Source: Enterobacter hormaechei ATCC 49162 | GTDB taxonomy: Bacteria > Pseudomonadota > Gammaproteobacteria > Enterobacterales > Enterobacteriaceae | Direction of reading: 5' to 3' | Assembly (NCBI RefSeq): GCF_001875655.1 | Contig: NZ_MKEQ01000001.1 | Location: forward strand, 2,976,001 to 3,040,000 | DNA length: 64,000 bases | Shown here: positions 1 to 9,910 of the stretch, piece by piece | Layout: every line of letters begins with the position of its first letter | Numbering within the stretch: position 1 is the stretch's first letter | Translations under genes and position numbers: made by a program | Notes under the pieces: generated by a model | What the model was told of the DNA's origin: nothing | What the model saw: the letters and a program-made list of their open reading frames with translations, nothing else | Database searches by the model: none

Positions 1-401
1 TGACGAAATACCACGTTGAGTTCCTTGGCCCACTGGGTAAAGATCTGACTCAGGCATGGGCGGTTGCGATTGCGCTGGGTGTGGAAGATAAGATCACCGC
101 GCCTATGTTTGAAGCCGTACAGAAAACCCAGACCGTACAAACCACGGCAGATATCCGTAAGGTGTTCGTGGATGCCGGTGTGAAAGGTGAAGACTACGAC
201 GCGGCCTGGAACAGTTTTGTGGTGAAATCTCTCGTGGCACAGCAGGAAAAAGCTGCCGCTGACTTCCAGTTGCAGGGCGTGCCGGCGATGTATGTTAACG
301 GCAAATACCAGGTGAATACGCGTGGTATGGACACGACCAGCATGGATATCTTCGTACAACAGTACGCTGATACCGTGAAATACCTGGTTGAGAAAAAGTA
401 A
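1..401 (+). CDS. dsbA: Thiol:disulfide interchange protein DsbA, 3' part
   Basis: The 5' end lies outside the window; the visible frame (codons from position 3) gives about 132 residues that match the C-terminal part of periplasmic DsbA. Recognisable blocks are [27 protein letters not shown] and the end [14 protein letters not shown]. DsbA oxidises cysteine pairs in newly exported proteins and is itself re-oxidised by the membrane protein DsbB. The CXXC active site is upstream of the window, but the cis-proline loop segment [11 protein letters not shown] is visible near the C-terminus. In E. coli dsbA is co-transcribed with upstream yihE (srkA) and is under Cpx control; cpxRA lies at the far end of this window. 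An intrinsic terminator follows directly. Confidence 0.96.
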   Translation, partial: TKYHVEFLGPLGKDLTQAWAVAIALGVEDKITAPMFEAVQKTQTVQTTADIRKVFVDAGVKGEDYDAAWNSFVVKSLVAQQEKAAADFQLQGVPAMYVNGKYQVNTRGMDTTSMDIFVQQYADTVKYLVEKK

Positions 402-412
402 CAAACATAAAG

Positions 413-441
413 AAAAACGCCGGTCACTGACCGGCGTTTTT
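413..441. terminator. Bidirectional rho-independent terminator between dsbA and yihG
   Basis: GCCGGTCA and TGACCGGC form the stem (419-435), flanked by an A-run on the left and a T-run on the right, so it can end dsbA on the plus strand and yihG on the minus strand. The yihG stop lies inside the structure. Confidence 0.85.
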
Positions 442-1332
442 GTATGAAGATTTTACCTGCGCTATCTGTTCGTCTTTCTCTTTCCAGAGTGTATTAAGCC
501 AAAGCTGGAAACGACGTTTGAAGTTTTTATCGTTTACGTAATCCCCGTGCAGTTCAGTGTTGACGGCGACCAGATCAACGTGGACAACGATACGCGTCAG
601 CTTGCCGCTGAGCATATCGTAGAACGGCGTCCTGTCGTTTTCCGGATAGCAGAGCGTTACGTTCAGCAATTTATCGAACTGCTCACCCAGCACGTTGAGC
701 GCCATTGCGATGCCCGCAGCCTTTGGCGGCAACAGATTCTGATAGGGAGAGCGAGTCTGCTGACGCTTCTCTTCGGTAAAGCGAGATCCTTCGACGAAGT
801 TAACAATGGTGGTGGGATGCGCGCGAAACTTCTCGCAGGAACGGCGCGTGGTTTCCACGTCCTTACCGCGGCGTTCCGGATGACGAAGCAAATAGCTGCG
901 TGAATAGCGTTTCATAAACGGCATATCCAGCGCCCAGCAGGCCAGACCAATGAAAGGCACCCAGGCCAGCTGCTGTTTCAGAAAGTATTTGTTCATCGGA
1001 ATGTGTTTGCGAAACAGCACACACAATACAACGATGTCAGCCCAGCTGTGATGATTGCAGATCAGCAGATACCAGTTCTTTTTGTTCAGCTTCTCCAGAC
1101 CCTGAACATCCCACTTCAGCCAGGGGTTCAGATGCAACAGGATCGCCAGCCCTTCACACCAGCAGTACATCATAAAATTACAAAAAGCAGATACCGCACG
1201 CCATACCGGAGGGACAGGCAGCAGGAGCTTAATTATTCCGGCAATGATGATTGGCACAGAACAGGCGATGGTAACCAGGATAGTTAAAATGACGCTTAAC
1301 AATAATGTTATCGCAGCGAGTATTCTCGACAT
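424..1332 (-). CDS. yihG: Inner-membrane 1-acylglycerol-3-phosphate acyltransferase-family protein YihG
   Basis: Member of the PlsC-like acyltransferase family, probably acting on lysophospholipids at the inner membrane. After the chosen start (MSRILAAI) there is a long hydrophobic N-terminal segment of about 50 residues. The HX4D catalytic block NHHSWAD follows, then the substrate-binding block FVEGSRFT. E. coli YihG is about 310 residues; this start gives 302. The open frame extends upstream to 1431, but those codons do not resemble the family until ANYLKKFI just before the chosen Met, so a start a few codons upstream is possible. It is convergent with dsbA and shares its terminator. Confidence 0.88.
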   Translation of the reverse strand: MSRILAAITLLLSVILTILVTIACSVPIIIAGIIKLLLPVPPVWRAVSAFCNFMMYCWCEGLAILLHLNPWLKWDVQGLEKLNKKNWYLLICNHHSWADIVVLCVLFRKHIPMNKYFLKQQLAWVPFIGLACWALDMPFMKRYSRSYLLRHPERRGKDVETTRRSCEKFRAHPTTIVNFVEGSRFTEEKRQQTRSPYQNLLPPKAAGIAMALNVLGEQFDKLLNVTLCYPENDRTPFYDMLSGKLTRIVVHVDLVAVNTELHGDYVNDKNFKRRFQLWLNTLWKEKDEQIAQVKSSYKNAGQ

Positions 1333-1772
1333 GATGAATTTTTTCAGATAGTTAGCTGTAATTGAGCAGCCGGCTATCCGGTGCTGGGCGCCGATCTTAT
1401 CAGAAATTCGCTTAGACCAGGGCGCTTTCACGCGAAGAGGCTTCCGGCCTTTACTGCCAGGCAGCCAATTTTTCTATATAGACAGAGTGCTTAAGTCTTA
1501 TATCCACATAGACTAAATAACCATCAGTAAGGCATGATCTTCATTGATCTTATATTAATACATTGATTTTGTTCGATAATTTAGTTTCCGGCATCAGTTT
1601 TATCGAACTCTTATTCACCTGTATTAAAAATATGCACAAACTTATCCACAGTTTTGTTTTGCGAGCGATCTTCCCGATCGCAAAATCTTTTTCTGTATAA
1701 AGCGCTAAAACCTGATGTTTTCATCCTTCTGTGGCATCCTTTACCCATAAATTCATAAAAGGCACGGACATT
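1333..1772. promoter_or_regulatory. yihG-polA intergenic region with a DnaA box
   Basis: About 440 bp, AT-rich, without a convincing gene. It contains an exact DnaA box TTATCCACA at 1642-1650 and a one-mismatch copy ATATCCACA at 1500-1508. A short hairpin GCGATC/GATCGC lies at 1665-1681. It must hold the divergent promoters of yihG and polA. DnaA stimulation of polA has been reported in E. coli (from memory). I cannot place the -10/-35 elements with confidence. Confidence 0.6.
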
Positions 1773-4565
1773 ATGGTTCAGATCCCAGAAAACCCACTTA
1801 TACTCGTCGATGGCTCTTCTTATCTGTATCGGGCGTATCATGCGTTTCCTCCTCTGACCAACAGCGCAGGGGAACCTACCGGCGCAATGTACGGCGTGCT
1901 GAATATGCTGCGCAGCCTGATTCTGCAATACCACCCAACTCATGCGGCCGTGGTGTTTGATGCGAAGGGTAAAACCTTCCGTGATGAATTATTTGAGCAT
2001 TACAAATCACACCGTCCTCCGATGCCTGACGATCTGCGTGCGCAGATTGAACCACTGCACGCTATGGTGAAAGCGATGGGGCTGCCCCTGCTGGCGGTCT
2101 CGGGCGTTGAAGCTGACGACGTAATAGGTACGCTGGCGCGCGAAGCGGAAAAAGCAGGCCGCCCGGTCTTGATCAGTACCGGTGATAAAGACATGGCGCA
2201 GCTGGTCACGCCTGGGATCACGCTGATCAACACCATGACCAACACCATTCTTGGCCCGGAAGAAGTGGTCACCAAATATGGCGTGCCGCCAGAACTCATT
2301 ATTGATTTCCTCGCCCTGATGGGCGATTCCTCGGACAATATTCCTGGCGTGCCGGGCGTGGGCGAAAAAACAGCTCAGGCGCTGCTGCAAGGGCTGGGCG
2401 GGCTGGATACGCTGTATGCAGAGTCCGACAAAATTGCCGGTCTTACCTTCCGTGGCGCAAAAACCATGGCCGGAAAGCTTGCCGATAACAAAGAGGTGGC
2501 TTATCTCTCCTACCAGTTGGCCACCATCAAAACTGACGTAGAGCTGGAACTTACCTGCGAGCAGCTGGAAGTGCAGGAACCTGCCGCCGACGAACTGCTT
2601 GGCCTGTTCAGAAAATACGAATTTAAACGCTGGACTGCGGATGTTGAAGCTGGCAAATGGCTTCAGGCGAAAGGGGCAAAACCTGCGGCGAAGCCGAAAG
2701 AGACCATCGTTGTCGATGCTGAAGAGCAGGCTGAAGAAGAAGCAATAGCGCTCTCCTTCGACAACTATGAAACCGTCCTTGAGGAATCACAGCTCGTCGC
2801 CTGGATTGAAAAGCTGAAAAAAGCGCCAGTATTTGCTTTCGATACCGAAACGGACAGCCTCGATAACATTTCTGCCAATATGGTGGGCCTGTCATTCGCG
2901 ACGGAGCCGGGTGTTGCAGCCTATGTTCCGGTAGCTCATGACTATCTGGATGCGCCGGAGCAAATCTCTCGCGAGCGTGCCTTAGAACTGCTGAAGCCGA
3001 TTCTGGAAGACGAGAAAGCGCTGAAGGTCGGGCAAAACCTGAAGTACGACCGCGGTATTTTGCAAAATTATGGCATTGAGCTGCGGGGTATCGCCTTTGA
3101 CACCATGCTGGAATCTTACATTCTGGACAGCGTGGCGGGCCGCCATGATATGGATTCCTTATCCGATCGTTGGCTGAAACACAAAACCATCACCTTTGAA
3201 GAAATTGCCGGTAAGGGCAAAAATCAGCTGACCTTTAACCAGATTGCGCTGGAAGAAGCAGGCCGCTACGCCGCGGAAGACGCTGACGTCACGCTACAGC
3301 TGCATCTCAAAATGTGGCCGAAATTGCAGAAGCACGAAGGGCCGCTGAATGTGTTCCAGAACATTGAGATGCCGCTGGTGCCTGTGCTGTCCCGCATTGA
3401 GCGCAACGGCGTTAAAATTGACCCAACGGTGCTGCATAACCACTCTGGCGAGCTGGCGCAGCGTCTGACCGAGCTTGAACAGAAAGCGCATGAGCTTGCT
3501 GGCGAGGCATTTAACCTGTCGTCACCGAAACAGCTGCAAACCATCCTGTTTGAAAAACAGGGTATCAAGCCGCTGAAGAAAACCCCGGGCGGTGCCCCTT
3601 CAACGTCTGAAGAGGTGCTGGAAGAGCTGGCGCTGGACTACCCGCTGCCTAAAGTTATTCTGCAATACCGTGGTCTGGCTAAGCTGAAATCGACCTATAC
3701 CGACAAACTGCCGCTGATGATCAACCCGAAAACGGGCCGCGTACACACCTCTTATCACCAGGCAGTGGCGGCGACCGGGCGACTTTCGTCAACCGATCCC
3801 AACCTTCAGAACATTCCGGTGCGTAATGAAGAGGGCCGCCGTATTCGCCAGGCTTTCATTGCGCCAGAGGATTACCTGATTGTCTCCGCGGACTACTCGC
3901 AAATCGAACTGCGCATTATGGCGCACCTGTCGCGCGACCAGGGCCTGCTGACGGCATTTGCCGAAGGGAAGGACATCCACCGGGCTACCGCTGCCGAAGT
4001 GTTTGGGCTGCCGCTGGAAAGCGTGACAAACGAACAGCGTCGTAGCGCAAAAGCGATCAACTTCGGTCTGATTTACGGCATGAGTGCCTTTGGCCTCTCA
4101 CGCCAGCTCAACATTCCGCGTAAAGAGTCGCAGAAGTATATGGATCTCTACTTCGAGCGGTATCCGGGCGTGCTGGAATATATGGAGCGGACCCGTGCGC
4201 AGGCAAAAGAGAAAGGCTACGTTGAAACGCTGGACGGGCGTCGTCTCTACCTTCCGGATATCAAATCCAGCAACGCCGCGCGCCGCGCGGGTGCCGAACG
4301 TGCTGCGATCAACGCCCCTATGCAGGGCACGGCGGCAGACATCATTAAACGCGCGATGATCGCCGTAGATGCCTGGCTGGAAAAAGAGAAACCGCGCGTG
4401 AAAATGATCATGCAGGTACACGATGAACTGGTCTTTGAAGTTCATAAAGACGATCTGGAGACGGTCTCCGGGAAGATCCACGAGCTGATGGAAAACAGCA
4501 TGAAGCTGGACGTACCGTTGCTGGTGGAAGTCGGCAGCGGCGAAAACTGGGATCAAGCTCACTAA
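1773..4565 (+). CDS. polA: DNA polymerase I
   Basis: 930 residues (E. coli 928). Pol I fills gaps and removes RNA primers at Okazaki fragments and in excision repair. Domains in order: a 5'-nuclease (residues 1 to about 320) with [22 protein letters not shown] and the helix-hairpin-helix stretch [15 protein letters not shown]; a 3'-5' proofreading domain with FDTETDSLD; and the polymerase domain with motif [17 protein letters not shown], the O-helix [14 protein letters not shown] and motif [11 protein letters not shown]. The start [16 protein letters not shown] matches E. coli; an in-frame ATG 14 codons upstream is less likely. All catalytic motifs are intact. Confidence 0.98.
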   Translation: MVQIPENPLILVDGSSYLYRAYHAFPPLTNSAGEPTGAMYGVLNMLRSLILQYHPTHAAVVFDAKGKTFRDELFEHYKSHRPPMPDDLRAQIEPLHAMVKAMGLPLLAVSGVEADDVIGTLAREAEKAGRPVLISTGDKDMAQLVTPGITLINTMTNTILGPEEVVTKYGVPPELIIDFLALMGDSSDNIPGVPGVGEKTAQALLQGLGGLDTLYAESDKIAGLTFRGAKTMAGKLADNKEVAYLSYQLATIKTDVELELTCEQLEVQEPAADELLGLFRKYEFKRWTADVEAGKWLQAKGAKPAAKPKETIVVDAEEQAEEEAIALSFDNYETVLEESQLVAWIEKLKKAPVFAFDTETDSLDNISANMVGLSFATEPGVAAYVPVAHDYLDAPEQISRERALELLKPILEDEKALKVGQNLKYDRGILQNYGIELRGIAFDTMLESYILDSVAGRHDMDSLSDRWLKHKTITFEEIAGKGKNQLTFNQIALEEAGRYAAEDADVTLQLHLKMWPKLQKHEGPLNVFQNIEMPLVPVLSRIERNGVKIDPTVLHNHSGELAQRLTELEQKAHELAGEAFNLSSPKQLQTILFEKQGIKPLKKTPGGAPSTSEEVLEELALDYPLPKVILQYRGLAKLKSTYTDKLPLMINPKTGRVHTSYHQAVAATGRLSSTDPNLQNIPVRNEEGRRIRQAFIAPEDYLIVSADYSQIELRIMAHLSRDQGLLTAFAEGKDIHRATAAEVFGLPLESVTNEQRRSAKAINFGLIYGMSAFGLSRQLNIPRKESQKYMDLYFERYPGVLEYMERTRAQAKEKGYVETLDGRRLYLPDIKSSNAARRAGAERAAINAPMQGTAADIIKRAMIAVDAWLEKEKPRVKMIMQVHDELVFEVHKDDLETVSGKIHELMENSMKLDVPLLVEVGSGENWDQAH

Positions 4566-4581
4566 GGGTTATCGGAATAAC

Positions 4582-4622
4582 GCGCGTTTTATGTAAGTAA
4601 GCAACATAAGTACGCGCTTTTT
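4582..4622 (+). terminator. Terminator-like hairpin after polA
   Basis: GCGCGTTTTATGT pairs imperfectly with ACATAAGTACGCGC across a short loop and is followed by a T-run. It lies 17 bp after the polA stop and before the Spot 42 promoter. Confidence 0.6.
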
Positions 4623-4678
4623 GTGACGATCATTAGAATTCCCTATGTAAAGAATGAAAAAAAACTACAAAAAGTGCT

Positions 4679-4706
4679 TTGTCCAGCGATAAAAAAAGAG
4701 TAGAGT
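4679..4706 (+). promoter_or_regulatory. spf promoter
   Basis: TTGTCC, a 16-bp spacer and TAGAGT, with the RNA start seven bases further on. In E. coli this promoter is repressed by cAMP-CRP; I did not find a near-consensus CRP site here. Confidence 0.6.
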
Positions 4707-4713
4707 TAACGAC

Positions 4714-4822
4714 GTAGGGTACAGAGGTAAGATGTTCTATCTTTCAGACCTTTTACTTCACGTAATCGGATTTGGCTGAATATTTTAGCCGCCCCAGTCA
4801 GTAATGACTGGGGCGTTTTTTA
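4714..4822 (+). ncRNA. spf: Spot 42 small RNA
   Basis: The sequence starting GTAGGGTACAGAGGTAAG matches E. coli Spot 42 nearly base for base over about 109 nt and ends in the terminator CCCCAGTCA/TGACTGGGG plus T-run. Spot 42 is an Hfq-dependent RNA that base-pairs with and represses mRNAs of secondary carbon metabolism (for example galK) when cAMP-CRP is low. Its place between polA and yihA is the conserved one. Confidence 0.95.
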
Positions 4823-4877
4823 TTGCGGCAAAGAAAATTTTAGGCAAAAAAAAGCGCGGTCATCACCGCGCCTGTTG

Positions 4878-5507
4878 TTATTCTGCTTCCGCTTCTGTCG
4901 CCGGTTCCAGATCGTTAAACCAGCAGTCCAGCTTCTGTCGCAGTTTATCCACGCCCTGTTTTTTCAGCGAGGAGAACGGTTCGACCTGCACATCACCGTT
5001 GAATGCCAGCACCGCTTCACGCACCTTGTTCACCTGCGCCTTGCGCGCGCCGCTCGCCAGCTTATCCGCTTTTGTCAGCAGTACCAGCACCGCAATATCG
5101 CTTGCCACCGCCCAGTCAATCATCTGTTGATCGAGATCTTTCAGCGGATGACGAATATCCATCAGCACCACCAGACCTTTCAGGCACATGCGTTTTTCCA
5201 GGTATTCTCCCAGCGCACGCTGCCATTTGATCTTCATCTCTTCCGGTACCTGCGCGTAACCGTAGCCCGGTAAATCGACCAGGCGTTTGCCTTCAGCCAC
5301 TTCAAACAGGTTAATCAGCTGAGTACGGCCAGGTGTTTTTGAGGTACGCGCCAGGTTTTTCTGATTGGTCAGCGTATTCAGGGCGCTGGATTTTCCCGCA
5401 TTGGAGCGGCCAGCAAATGCCACTTCAATCCCTGTGTCTGAGGGCAAGTGGCGAATATCGGGCGCACTGGTGACAAAATGCGTCTGTTGGTAGTTCCAGG
5501 TAGTCAC
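4878..5507 (-). CDS. yihA: Ribosome biogenesis GTPase YihA/YsxC (EngB family)
   Basis: TRAFAC-class GTPase needed for cell division and for late assembly of the 50S subunit in homologues. G1 is [10 protein letters not shown]2 TPGRTQ, G3 DLPGYG, G4 TKAD and the G5-like SSLKKQGVD; the C-terminus is acidic. I chose a GTG start ([11 protein letters not shown]) because it aligns with the E. coli N-terminus MTNLNYQQTHF and is preceded by GGAG at a normal distance, giving 209 residues (E. coli 210). The upstream ATG would add 18 unrelated residues. It is convergent with spf. Confidence 0.93.
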   Translation of the reverse strand: MTTWNYQQTHFVTSAPDIRHLPSDTGIEVAFAGRSNAGKSSALNTLTNQKNLARTSKTPGRTQLINLFEVAEGKRLVDLPGYGYAQVPEEMKIKWQRALGEYLEKRMCLKGLVVLMDIRHPLKDLDQQMIDWAVASDIAVLVLLTKADKLASGARKAQVNKVREAVLAFNGDVQVEPFSSLKKQGVDKLRQKLDCWFNDLEPATEAEAE

Positions 5508-5774
5508 GTGGTCGTCTCCAAAAATCGTAATCTGCGGGGGATTATACCTGAATGCGGGCAAAAGGCTTTTCCCATCGTCATTGACATGTAAGTGAAAACC
5601 CTACTGAGTGTGAGAGATCTGCCCTTATGTGTATGAGAAATTTAAGAGAAATCGCAGGCGCAAAAAAACTCAAAATATTAAAATTCAATGAGTTAATAAT
5701 GAGTAATTATCTGAAAATCCGGTTTTGTACCTTGTCATTGCTTGTTAGTTTAAGGGAACAAGGTAAAGTATGTG

Positions 5775-6019
5775 CCAGGGCGAGGATGCCAACAGGATAA
5801 CGACTTAAGGATAAGGGTCAGGAGCGCCAGGAGGCGAAGACTCAGGATTGTCAGGACGACCGGCGCCTGGAGGCGTATTTAACAGGAAACGGAACCGTAT
5901 CACGGACGGTAGTAGCCAAGGGATTAACAGGGTTTGTTGTAGGCAAACAGGGAATGTCTGACCCGCTAAGGGTTGTGAGTCAGGAAAAAAGGCGACAGAT
6001 TGCTCTGTCGCCTTTTTTC
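5775..6019 (+). ncRNA. csrC: CsrC regulatory RNA
   Basis: Lies between yihA and yihI as in E. coli and shares long blocks with CsrC, for example GGGTCAGGAGCGCCAGGAGG. I count fourteen GGA motifs between 5785 and 5985, many as AGGA in predicted loops, the hallmark of RNAs that titrate CsrA. It ends with the hairpin GGCGACAGA/TCTGTCGCC and a T-run (5990-6018). CsrC sequesters CsrA and so relieves its control of glycogen, biofilm and motility genes; transcription depends on BarA-UvrY in E. coli. The 5' end is placed by alignment to memory and may be off by several bases. The upstream stretch 5508-5774 shows no gene. Confidence 0.9.
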
Positions 6020-6087
6020 TTTGCTTGCTTTCTGCTAGATTTCGCCGCAATTCTATACTGAAGAAAACGACTTAAAGATAAAACATC

Positions 6088-6603
6088 ATGAAAAAACCGA
6101 CCTCCGCAGCGGGCGCGAAACGCCCTGCAAAAGCACGCCGCAAAACGCGCGAAGAATTGAACCAGGAAGCGCGCGATCGCAAACGCGATAAAAAACATCG
6201 TGGCCATGCTTCGGGTAGCCGTGCTAACGGTGGCGGTGCCGCAGGCGCTTCTGCAAAAGGCAAACAGCAGAAAGATCCTCGTATCGGCAGTAAAACTCCC
6301 ATTCCACTGGGCGTGACAGACACGCCGGTCACTAAGCAGCACAAACCAAAGAGCGAGAAACCTATGCTTTCACCGCAGGCTGAGCTGGATATGCTGGAGA
6401 ACGATGAGCGCCTGGACGCGCTGCTGGAACGTCTTGAAGAGGGCGAGACCCTGACCGCAGAAGAGCAGTCCTGGGTGGACGCCAAACTGGACCGCATTGA
6501 TGAACTGATGCAGAAGCTGGGTCTGTCCTACGATGATGAAGAAGACGAAGAGGAAGACGAAAAGCAGGAAGATATGATGCGTCTGCTGAAAGGTGGAAAC
6601 TAA
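6088..6603 (+). CDS. yihI: Der GTPase-activating protein YihI
   Basis: 171 residues. The first third is very basic ([25 protein letters not shown]), the middle carries the conserved block [16 protein letters not shown], and the C-terminus is strongly acidic. YihI stimulates GTP hydrolysis by the 50S assembly GTPase Der and thereby slows ribosome maturation; this activity is known from E. coli. Upstream is CsrC, downstream a small membrane-protein-like frame and hemN. Confidence 0.93.
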   Translation: MKKPTSAAGAKRPAKARRKTREELNQEARDRKRDKKHRGHASGSRANGGGAAGASAKGKQQKDPRIGSKTPIPLGVTDTPVTKQHKPKSEKPMLSPQAELDMLENDERLDALLERLEEGETLTAEEQSWVDAKLDRIDELMQKLGLSYDDEEDEEEDEKQEDMMRLLKGGN

Positions 6604-6606
6604 CAT

Positions 6607-6789
6607 TTGCACCCGGCAGGTACACTCGTCCTGCTTATAACCCTTCCGGTTATATGTTATCTGGTGTGGTTATTCGTTAAACTACGGCGGTTGTCGCGGC
6701 GACAGAAGTGGCTGCGCACCCGAATGATGTCCCGTAACGGGACCAGAACGGGCCGCCGTATACGAACGCGACACCAACGGAAGGAGTGA
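6607..6789 (+). CDS. Small putative membrane protein between yihI and hemN
   Basis: A 60-residue frame fills the whole yihI-hemN gap, starting 3 bp after the yihI stop and ending within the hemN ribosome-binding site. Residues 6 to 26 (TLVLLITLPVICYLVWLFVK) form one hydrophobic span, followed by a highly basic tail (RRLSRRQKW, then RRIRTRHQRKE). From memory, Vibrio and Haemophilus relatives carry a larger single-span protein (DUF2489) between yihI and hemN, so this could be a shortened remnant. No clear ribosome-binding site is visible. I do not know its function; it may be untranslated. Confidence 0.4.
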   Translation: MHPAGTLVLLITLPVICYLVWLFVKLRRLSRRQKWLRTRMMSRNGTRTGRRIRTRHQRKE

Positions 6790-6791
6790 GC

Positions 6792-8165
6792 ATGTCTGTA
6801 CCATCTATCGACTGGGATTTGGCCCTGATCCAGAAATATAACTATTCCGGGCCGCGTTATACCTCATACCCCACCGCGCTGGAGTTCTCTGACGCTTTCG
6901 GCGAGGCGGATTTTCAGCAAGCTGTGGCGCGCTATCCCGAGCGCCCGCTGTCGCTCTACGTCCATATTCCGTTCTGCCACAAGCTCTGCTACTTCTGCGG
7001 TTGCAATAAAATCGTTACCCGCCAGCAGCATAAAGCCGATCAATACCTCGATGCGCTAGAGCAGGAAATTCTGCACCGCGCACCGCTGTTTAAAGGGCGC
7101 CACGTCAGCCAGCTTCACTGGGGCGGCGGTACGCCAACCTACCTGAATAAAGCGCAGATCAGCCGTCTGATGGCGCTATTGCGCGGCAATTTCAGGTTTA
7201 ACGACGACGCCGAAATTTCGATCGAGGTCGATCCGCGTGAAATCGAACTGGGTGTGCTGGATCATTTACGCGCCGAAGGCTTCAATCGTCTGAGTATGGG
7301 CGTGCAGGACTTCAACAAAGAAGTACAGCGCCTGGTAAACCGTGAGCAGGACGAAGCGTTTATCTTTGCCTTACTCAACCACGCGCGTGATATCGGCTTT
7401 ACGTCGACCAATATCGACCTGATTTACGGCCTGCCAAAGCAGACGCCGGAGAGCTTCGCCTTCACGCTGAAGCGCGTGGCTGAACTCAACCCGGACCGTC
7501 TGAGCGTCTTTAACTATGCACACCTGCCGACGCTGTTCGCCGCTCAGCGCAAAATCAAAGATGCGGATCTGCCTTCCGCCCAGCAGAAGCTGGACATTTT
7601 GCAGGAGACCATCGCCTCGCTGACCGAAACCGGCTATCAGTTTATCGGGATGGATCACTTTGCCCGTCCGGACGATGAGCTGGCGATTGCCCAGCGTGAC
7701 GGGGTCCTGCACCGTAATTTCCAGGGTTACACCACCCAGGGCGATACCGATCTGCTGGGGATGGGCGTCTCGGCGATCAGCATGATTGGCGACTGCTACG
7801 CGCAGAACCAGAAAGAGCTGAAGCTCTACTACCAGCAGGTTGATGAAACGGGTAACGCATTGTGGCGCGGTATCGCGCTAACCCGTGACGACTGCATCCG
7901 TCGCGATGTGATTAAGGCGCTTATCTGCAACTTCCGTCTCGATTTCAGCGACGTGGAAGCGCAATGGGATCTGCAATTCAGCGATTACTTTGCCGAAGAC
8001 CTGAAGCTGATTGCACCGCTGGCGAAAGACGGGCTGGTGGATGTGTCGGAAAGCGCGATTGTCGTCACGCCGAAAGGGCGTCTGTTGATTCGTAATATCT
8101 GCATGTGCTTTGACGCCTATCTGCGTCAGAAAGCGCGTTTACAGCAGTTCTCGCGGGTGATTTAA
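6792..8165 (+). CDS. hemN: Oxygen-independent coproporphyrinogen III dehydrogenase
   Basis: Radical SAM enzyme that decarboxylates two propionate side chains of coproporphyrinogen III to give protoporphyrinogen IX without oxygen (haem synthesis). The cluster-binding block CHKLCYFCGC is present near residue 62, with GGGTPTYL for SAM binding and the C-terminal HemN domain. It is 457 residues, the E. coli length. The ATG at 6792 follows AAGGAG at 5 bases; an in-frame GTG six bases upstream is inside the ribosome-binding site and less likely. Confidence 0.97.
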   Translation: MSVPSIDWDLALIQKYNYSGPRYTSYPTALEFSDAFGEADFQQAVARYPERPLSLYVHIPFCHKLCYFCGCNKIVTRQQHKADQYLDALEQEILHRAPLFKGRHVSQLHWGGGTPTYLNKAQISRLMALLRGNFRFNDDAEISIEVDPREIELGVLDHLRAEGFNRLSMGVQDFNKEVQRLVNREQDEAFIFALLNHARDIGFTSTNIDLIYGLPKQTPESFAFTLKRVAELNPDRLSVFNYAHLPTLFAAQRKIKDADLPSAQQKLDILQETIASLTETGYQFIGMDHFARPDDELAIAQRDGVLHRNFQGYTTQGDTDLLGMGVSAISMIGDCYAQNQKELKLYYQQVDETGNALWRGIALTRDDCIRRDVIKALICNFRLDFSDVEAQWDLQFSDYFAEDLKLIAPLAKDGLVDVSESAIVVTPKGRLLIRNICMCFDAYLRQKARLQQFSRVI

Positions 8166-8172
8166 GCTGTAA

Positions 8173-8250
8173 TGCCGGGTGGCGGCTTTGCCTTACCCGG
8201 CCTACTTAAGTGCGAGATGTAGGCCGGGTAAGCGAAGCGCCACCCGGCTT
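8173..8250. repeat. REP/BIME palindromic element
   Basis: Two inverted REP units: TGCCGGGTGGCGGC...TTACCCGGCCTAC and GTAGGCCGGGTAAGCG...CGCCACCCGGC. It lies in the hemN-yshB gap and is typical of extragenic repeats that stabilise or end transcripts in enterobacteria. Confidence 0.85.
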
Positions 8251-8265
8251 TTCATCGACATCTCG

Positions 8266-8376
8266 TTAGCTAAACAGCCCAACCAGCGCCGCACACAATA
8301 CCGCCGCAACGGCAGTTTGTGGCGTGTGGCTTTCTGCTGCTCCGCTCGAAAGTAAAGTCACTAATGATTCCAGCAT
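8266..8376 (-). CDS. yshB: Small membrane protein YshB
   Basis: A 36-residue frame starting MLESLVTLLSS and continuing SHTPQTAVAAVLCAALVGLFS closely matches E. coli YshB, which sits at the same place between hemN and glnG. The C-terminal half is one hydrophobic segment. A strong ribosome-binding sequence (GGGGGGAG) lies just upstream of the ATG. The precise role is unknown to me beyond being a short membrane-associated protein. Confidence 0.85.
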   Translation of the reverse strand: MLESLVTLLSSGAAESHTPQTAVAAVLCAALVGLFS

Positions 8377-8486
8377 GATGCTCCCCCCAATTTCCGGGCA
8401 CGATCATACAAAACTCATCGGAACAGTAAAGCGCAAAATAACGGCACTTTGCGCTCAATTAATAACCTTTACACAGCGGAGTAAGA

Positions 8487-9899
8487 TCACTCCATTCCCA
8501 GCTCTTTCAGCTTGCGCGTCAGGGTGTTTCGACCCCATCCCAACAGGCGAGCCGCTTCCTGTTTGTGGCCCTGGGTATGACGAAGCGCGGTAGTTAATAA
8601 CGTGCGCTCCATCTCAGGCTGCGCTTCGGAGAGCAGATTTTGATGACCGGAACGCAGCGCGCGATCTGCCCACTGGGCCAGCAGCGTCGCCCAGCTGTCC
8701 GGCAGCGCATGCCCGGCGGTGCTTTCGGGCACGGTGGCTTCAAACAGCTCGGCAGGGAGATCCTGAATCAACACCTCCTGTCCGGCAGCCATCACGGTCA
8801 GCCAGCGACAGGTGTTTTCCAGCTGACGCACGTTGCCCGGCCACGCCAGACGGGTGAGGGCGGCATCCGTTTCCGGATGAAGCTGCTTGGCTTCCACGCC
8901 CAGCTCGCGGGCTGCCACTTGCAGGAAATGGCGCGCCAGACGCGGAATATCTTCCCGACGCTCGCGCAGCGGCGGCAGGTGGACGCGGATCACGTTCAGG
9001 CGATGGAATAAATCCTCACGGAATTTCCCCTCCTGCACGCGCAGCTCCAGGTTCTGGTGCGTCGCGGCAATAATACGCACGTCCACCTTCACCGGCGCAT
9101 ACCCGCCCACGCGGTAAAACTGGCCATCTGCCAGCACGCGCAGCAGTCGGGTCTGCACATCCAGCGGCATATCGCCAATTTCATCCAGGAATAGCGTCCC
9201 GCCGTCAGCCTGTTCAAAGCGTCCCTGACGAATGGTATTCGCGCCGGTAAACGCCCCTTTTTCATGGCCGAACAGCTCAGATTCAATCAAATCTTTGGGG
9301 ATTGCCGCCATGTTCAGGGCGATAAAGGGCGCTTTCGCCCGTGGGCTGTGGCGATGCAGGGCGTGTGCGACCAGCTCTTTACCGGTCCCCGATTCACCGT
9401 TAATCAAGACGCTGATAGACGAGCGCGACAGACGCCCGATGATGCGAAACACGTCCTGCATGGCCGGCGCTTCACCGATGATGTCCGTCGTAGGCCCGAA
9501 ATCCGGCGCGTGGCGGGGCTGCTGCTGCTCCTGATAGTGGCTGATGGCACGTTCGACCAGGGCAACGGCTTCGTCGATATCAAACGGTTTTGGCAGGTAA
9601 TCAAACGCCCCCTGCTGGTATGCACTGACGGCGGCATCCAGGTCGGAGTGGGCGGTCATTATGATGACCGGAAGCATAGGGTGGCGCTGTTTGATCTGCT
9701 TTAAGAGCGCCAGTCCGTCCATGCCCGGCATGCGGATATCCGAGAGCAGAACGTCCGGCGTTTTGGTGGTGAGTGCGTCGAGCACCTCGCTGCCGCTCTC
9801 AAACGTCGTGCAGCTTAATCCCGCTCCTGTGAGCGCGCGTTCAAGCACCCAACGGATGGAGCTATCGTCATCGACTACCCAGACTATCCCTCGTTGCAT
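8487..9899 (-). CDS. glnG: Nitrogen regulator NtrC (NR-I), sigma54-dependent activator
   Basis: 470 residues, three domains. The receiver domain has the phosphorylation site Asp54 in LLSDIRMPG. The AAA+ sigma54-interaction domain has Walker A GESGTGKE, the sigma54-contact loop GAFTGA and Walker [13 protein letters not shown]. The C-terminal Fis-like helix-turn-helix includes [21 protein letters not shown]. NtrC phosphorylated by NtrB activates glnA and other nitrogen-limitation promoters. The start [12 protein letters not shown] is the conserved one; an upstream in-frame ATG adds three residues. It follows glnL by 11 bp and belongs to the glnA-glnL-glnG operon. Confidence 0.97.
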   Translation of the reverse strand: MQRGIVWVVDDDSSIRWVLERALTGAGLSCTTFESGSEVLDALTTKTPDVLLSDIRMPGMDGLALLKQIKQRHPMLPVIIMTAHSDLDAAVSAYQQGAFDYLPKPFDIDEAVALVERAISHYQEQQQPRHAPDFGPTTDIIGEAPAMQDVFRIIGRLSRSSISVLINGESGTGKELVAHALHRHSPRAKAPFIALNMAAIPKDLIESELFGHEKGAFTGANTIRQGRFEQADGGTLFLDEIGDMPLDVQTRLLRVLADGQFYRVGGYAPVKVDVRIIAATHQNLELRVQEGKFREDLFHRLNVIRVHLPPLRERREDIPRLARHFLQVAARELGVEAKQLHPETDAALTRLAWPGNVRQLENTCRWLTVMAAGQEVLIQDLPAELFEATVPESTAGHALPDSWATLLAQWADRALRSGHQNLLSEAQPEMERTLLTTALRHTQGHKQEAARLLGWGRNTLTRKLKELGME

Positions 9900-9910
9900 A
9901 AACGTCACCT

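Noticed and set aside
1333..1431. 33-residue N-terminal extension of YihG
   Set aside because: No similarity to the family over most of its length and no clear ribosome-binding site at 1431.
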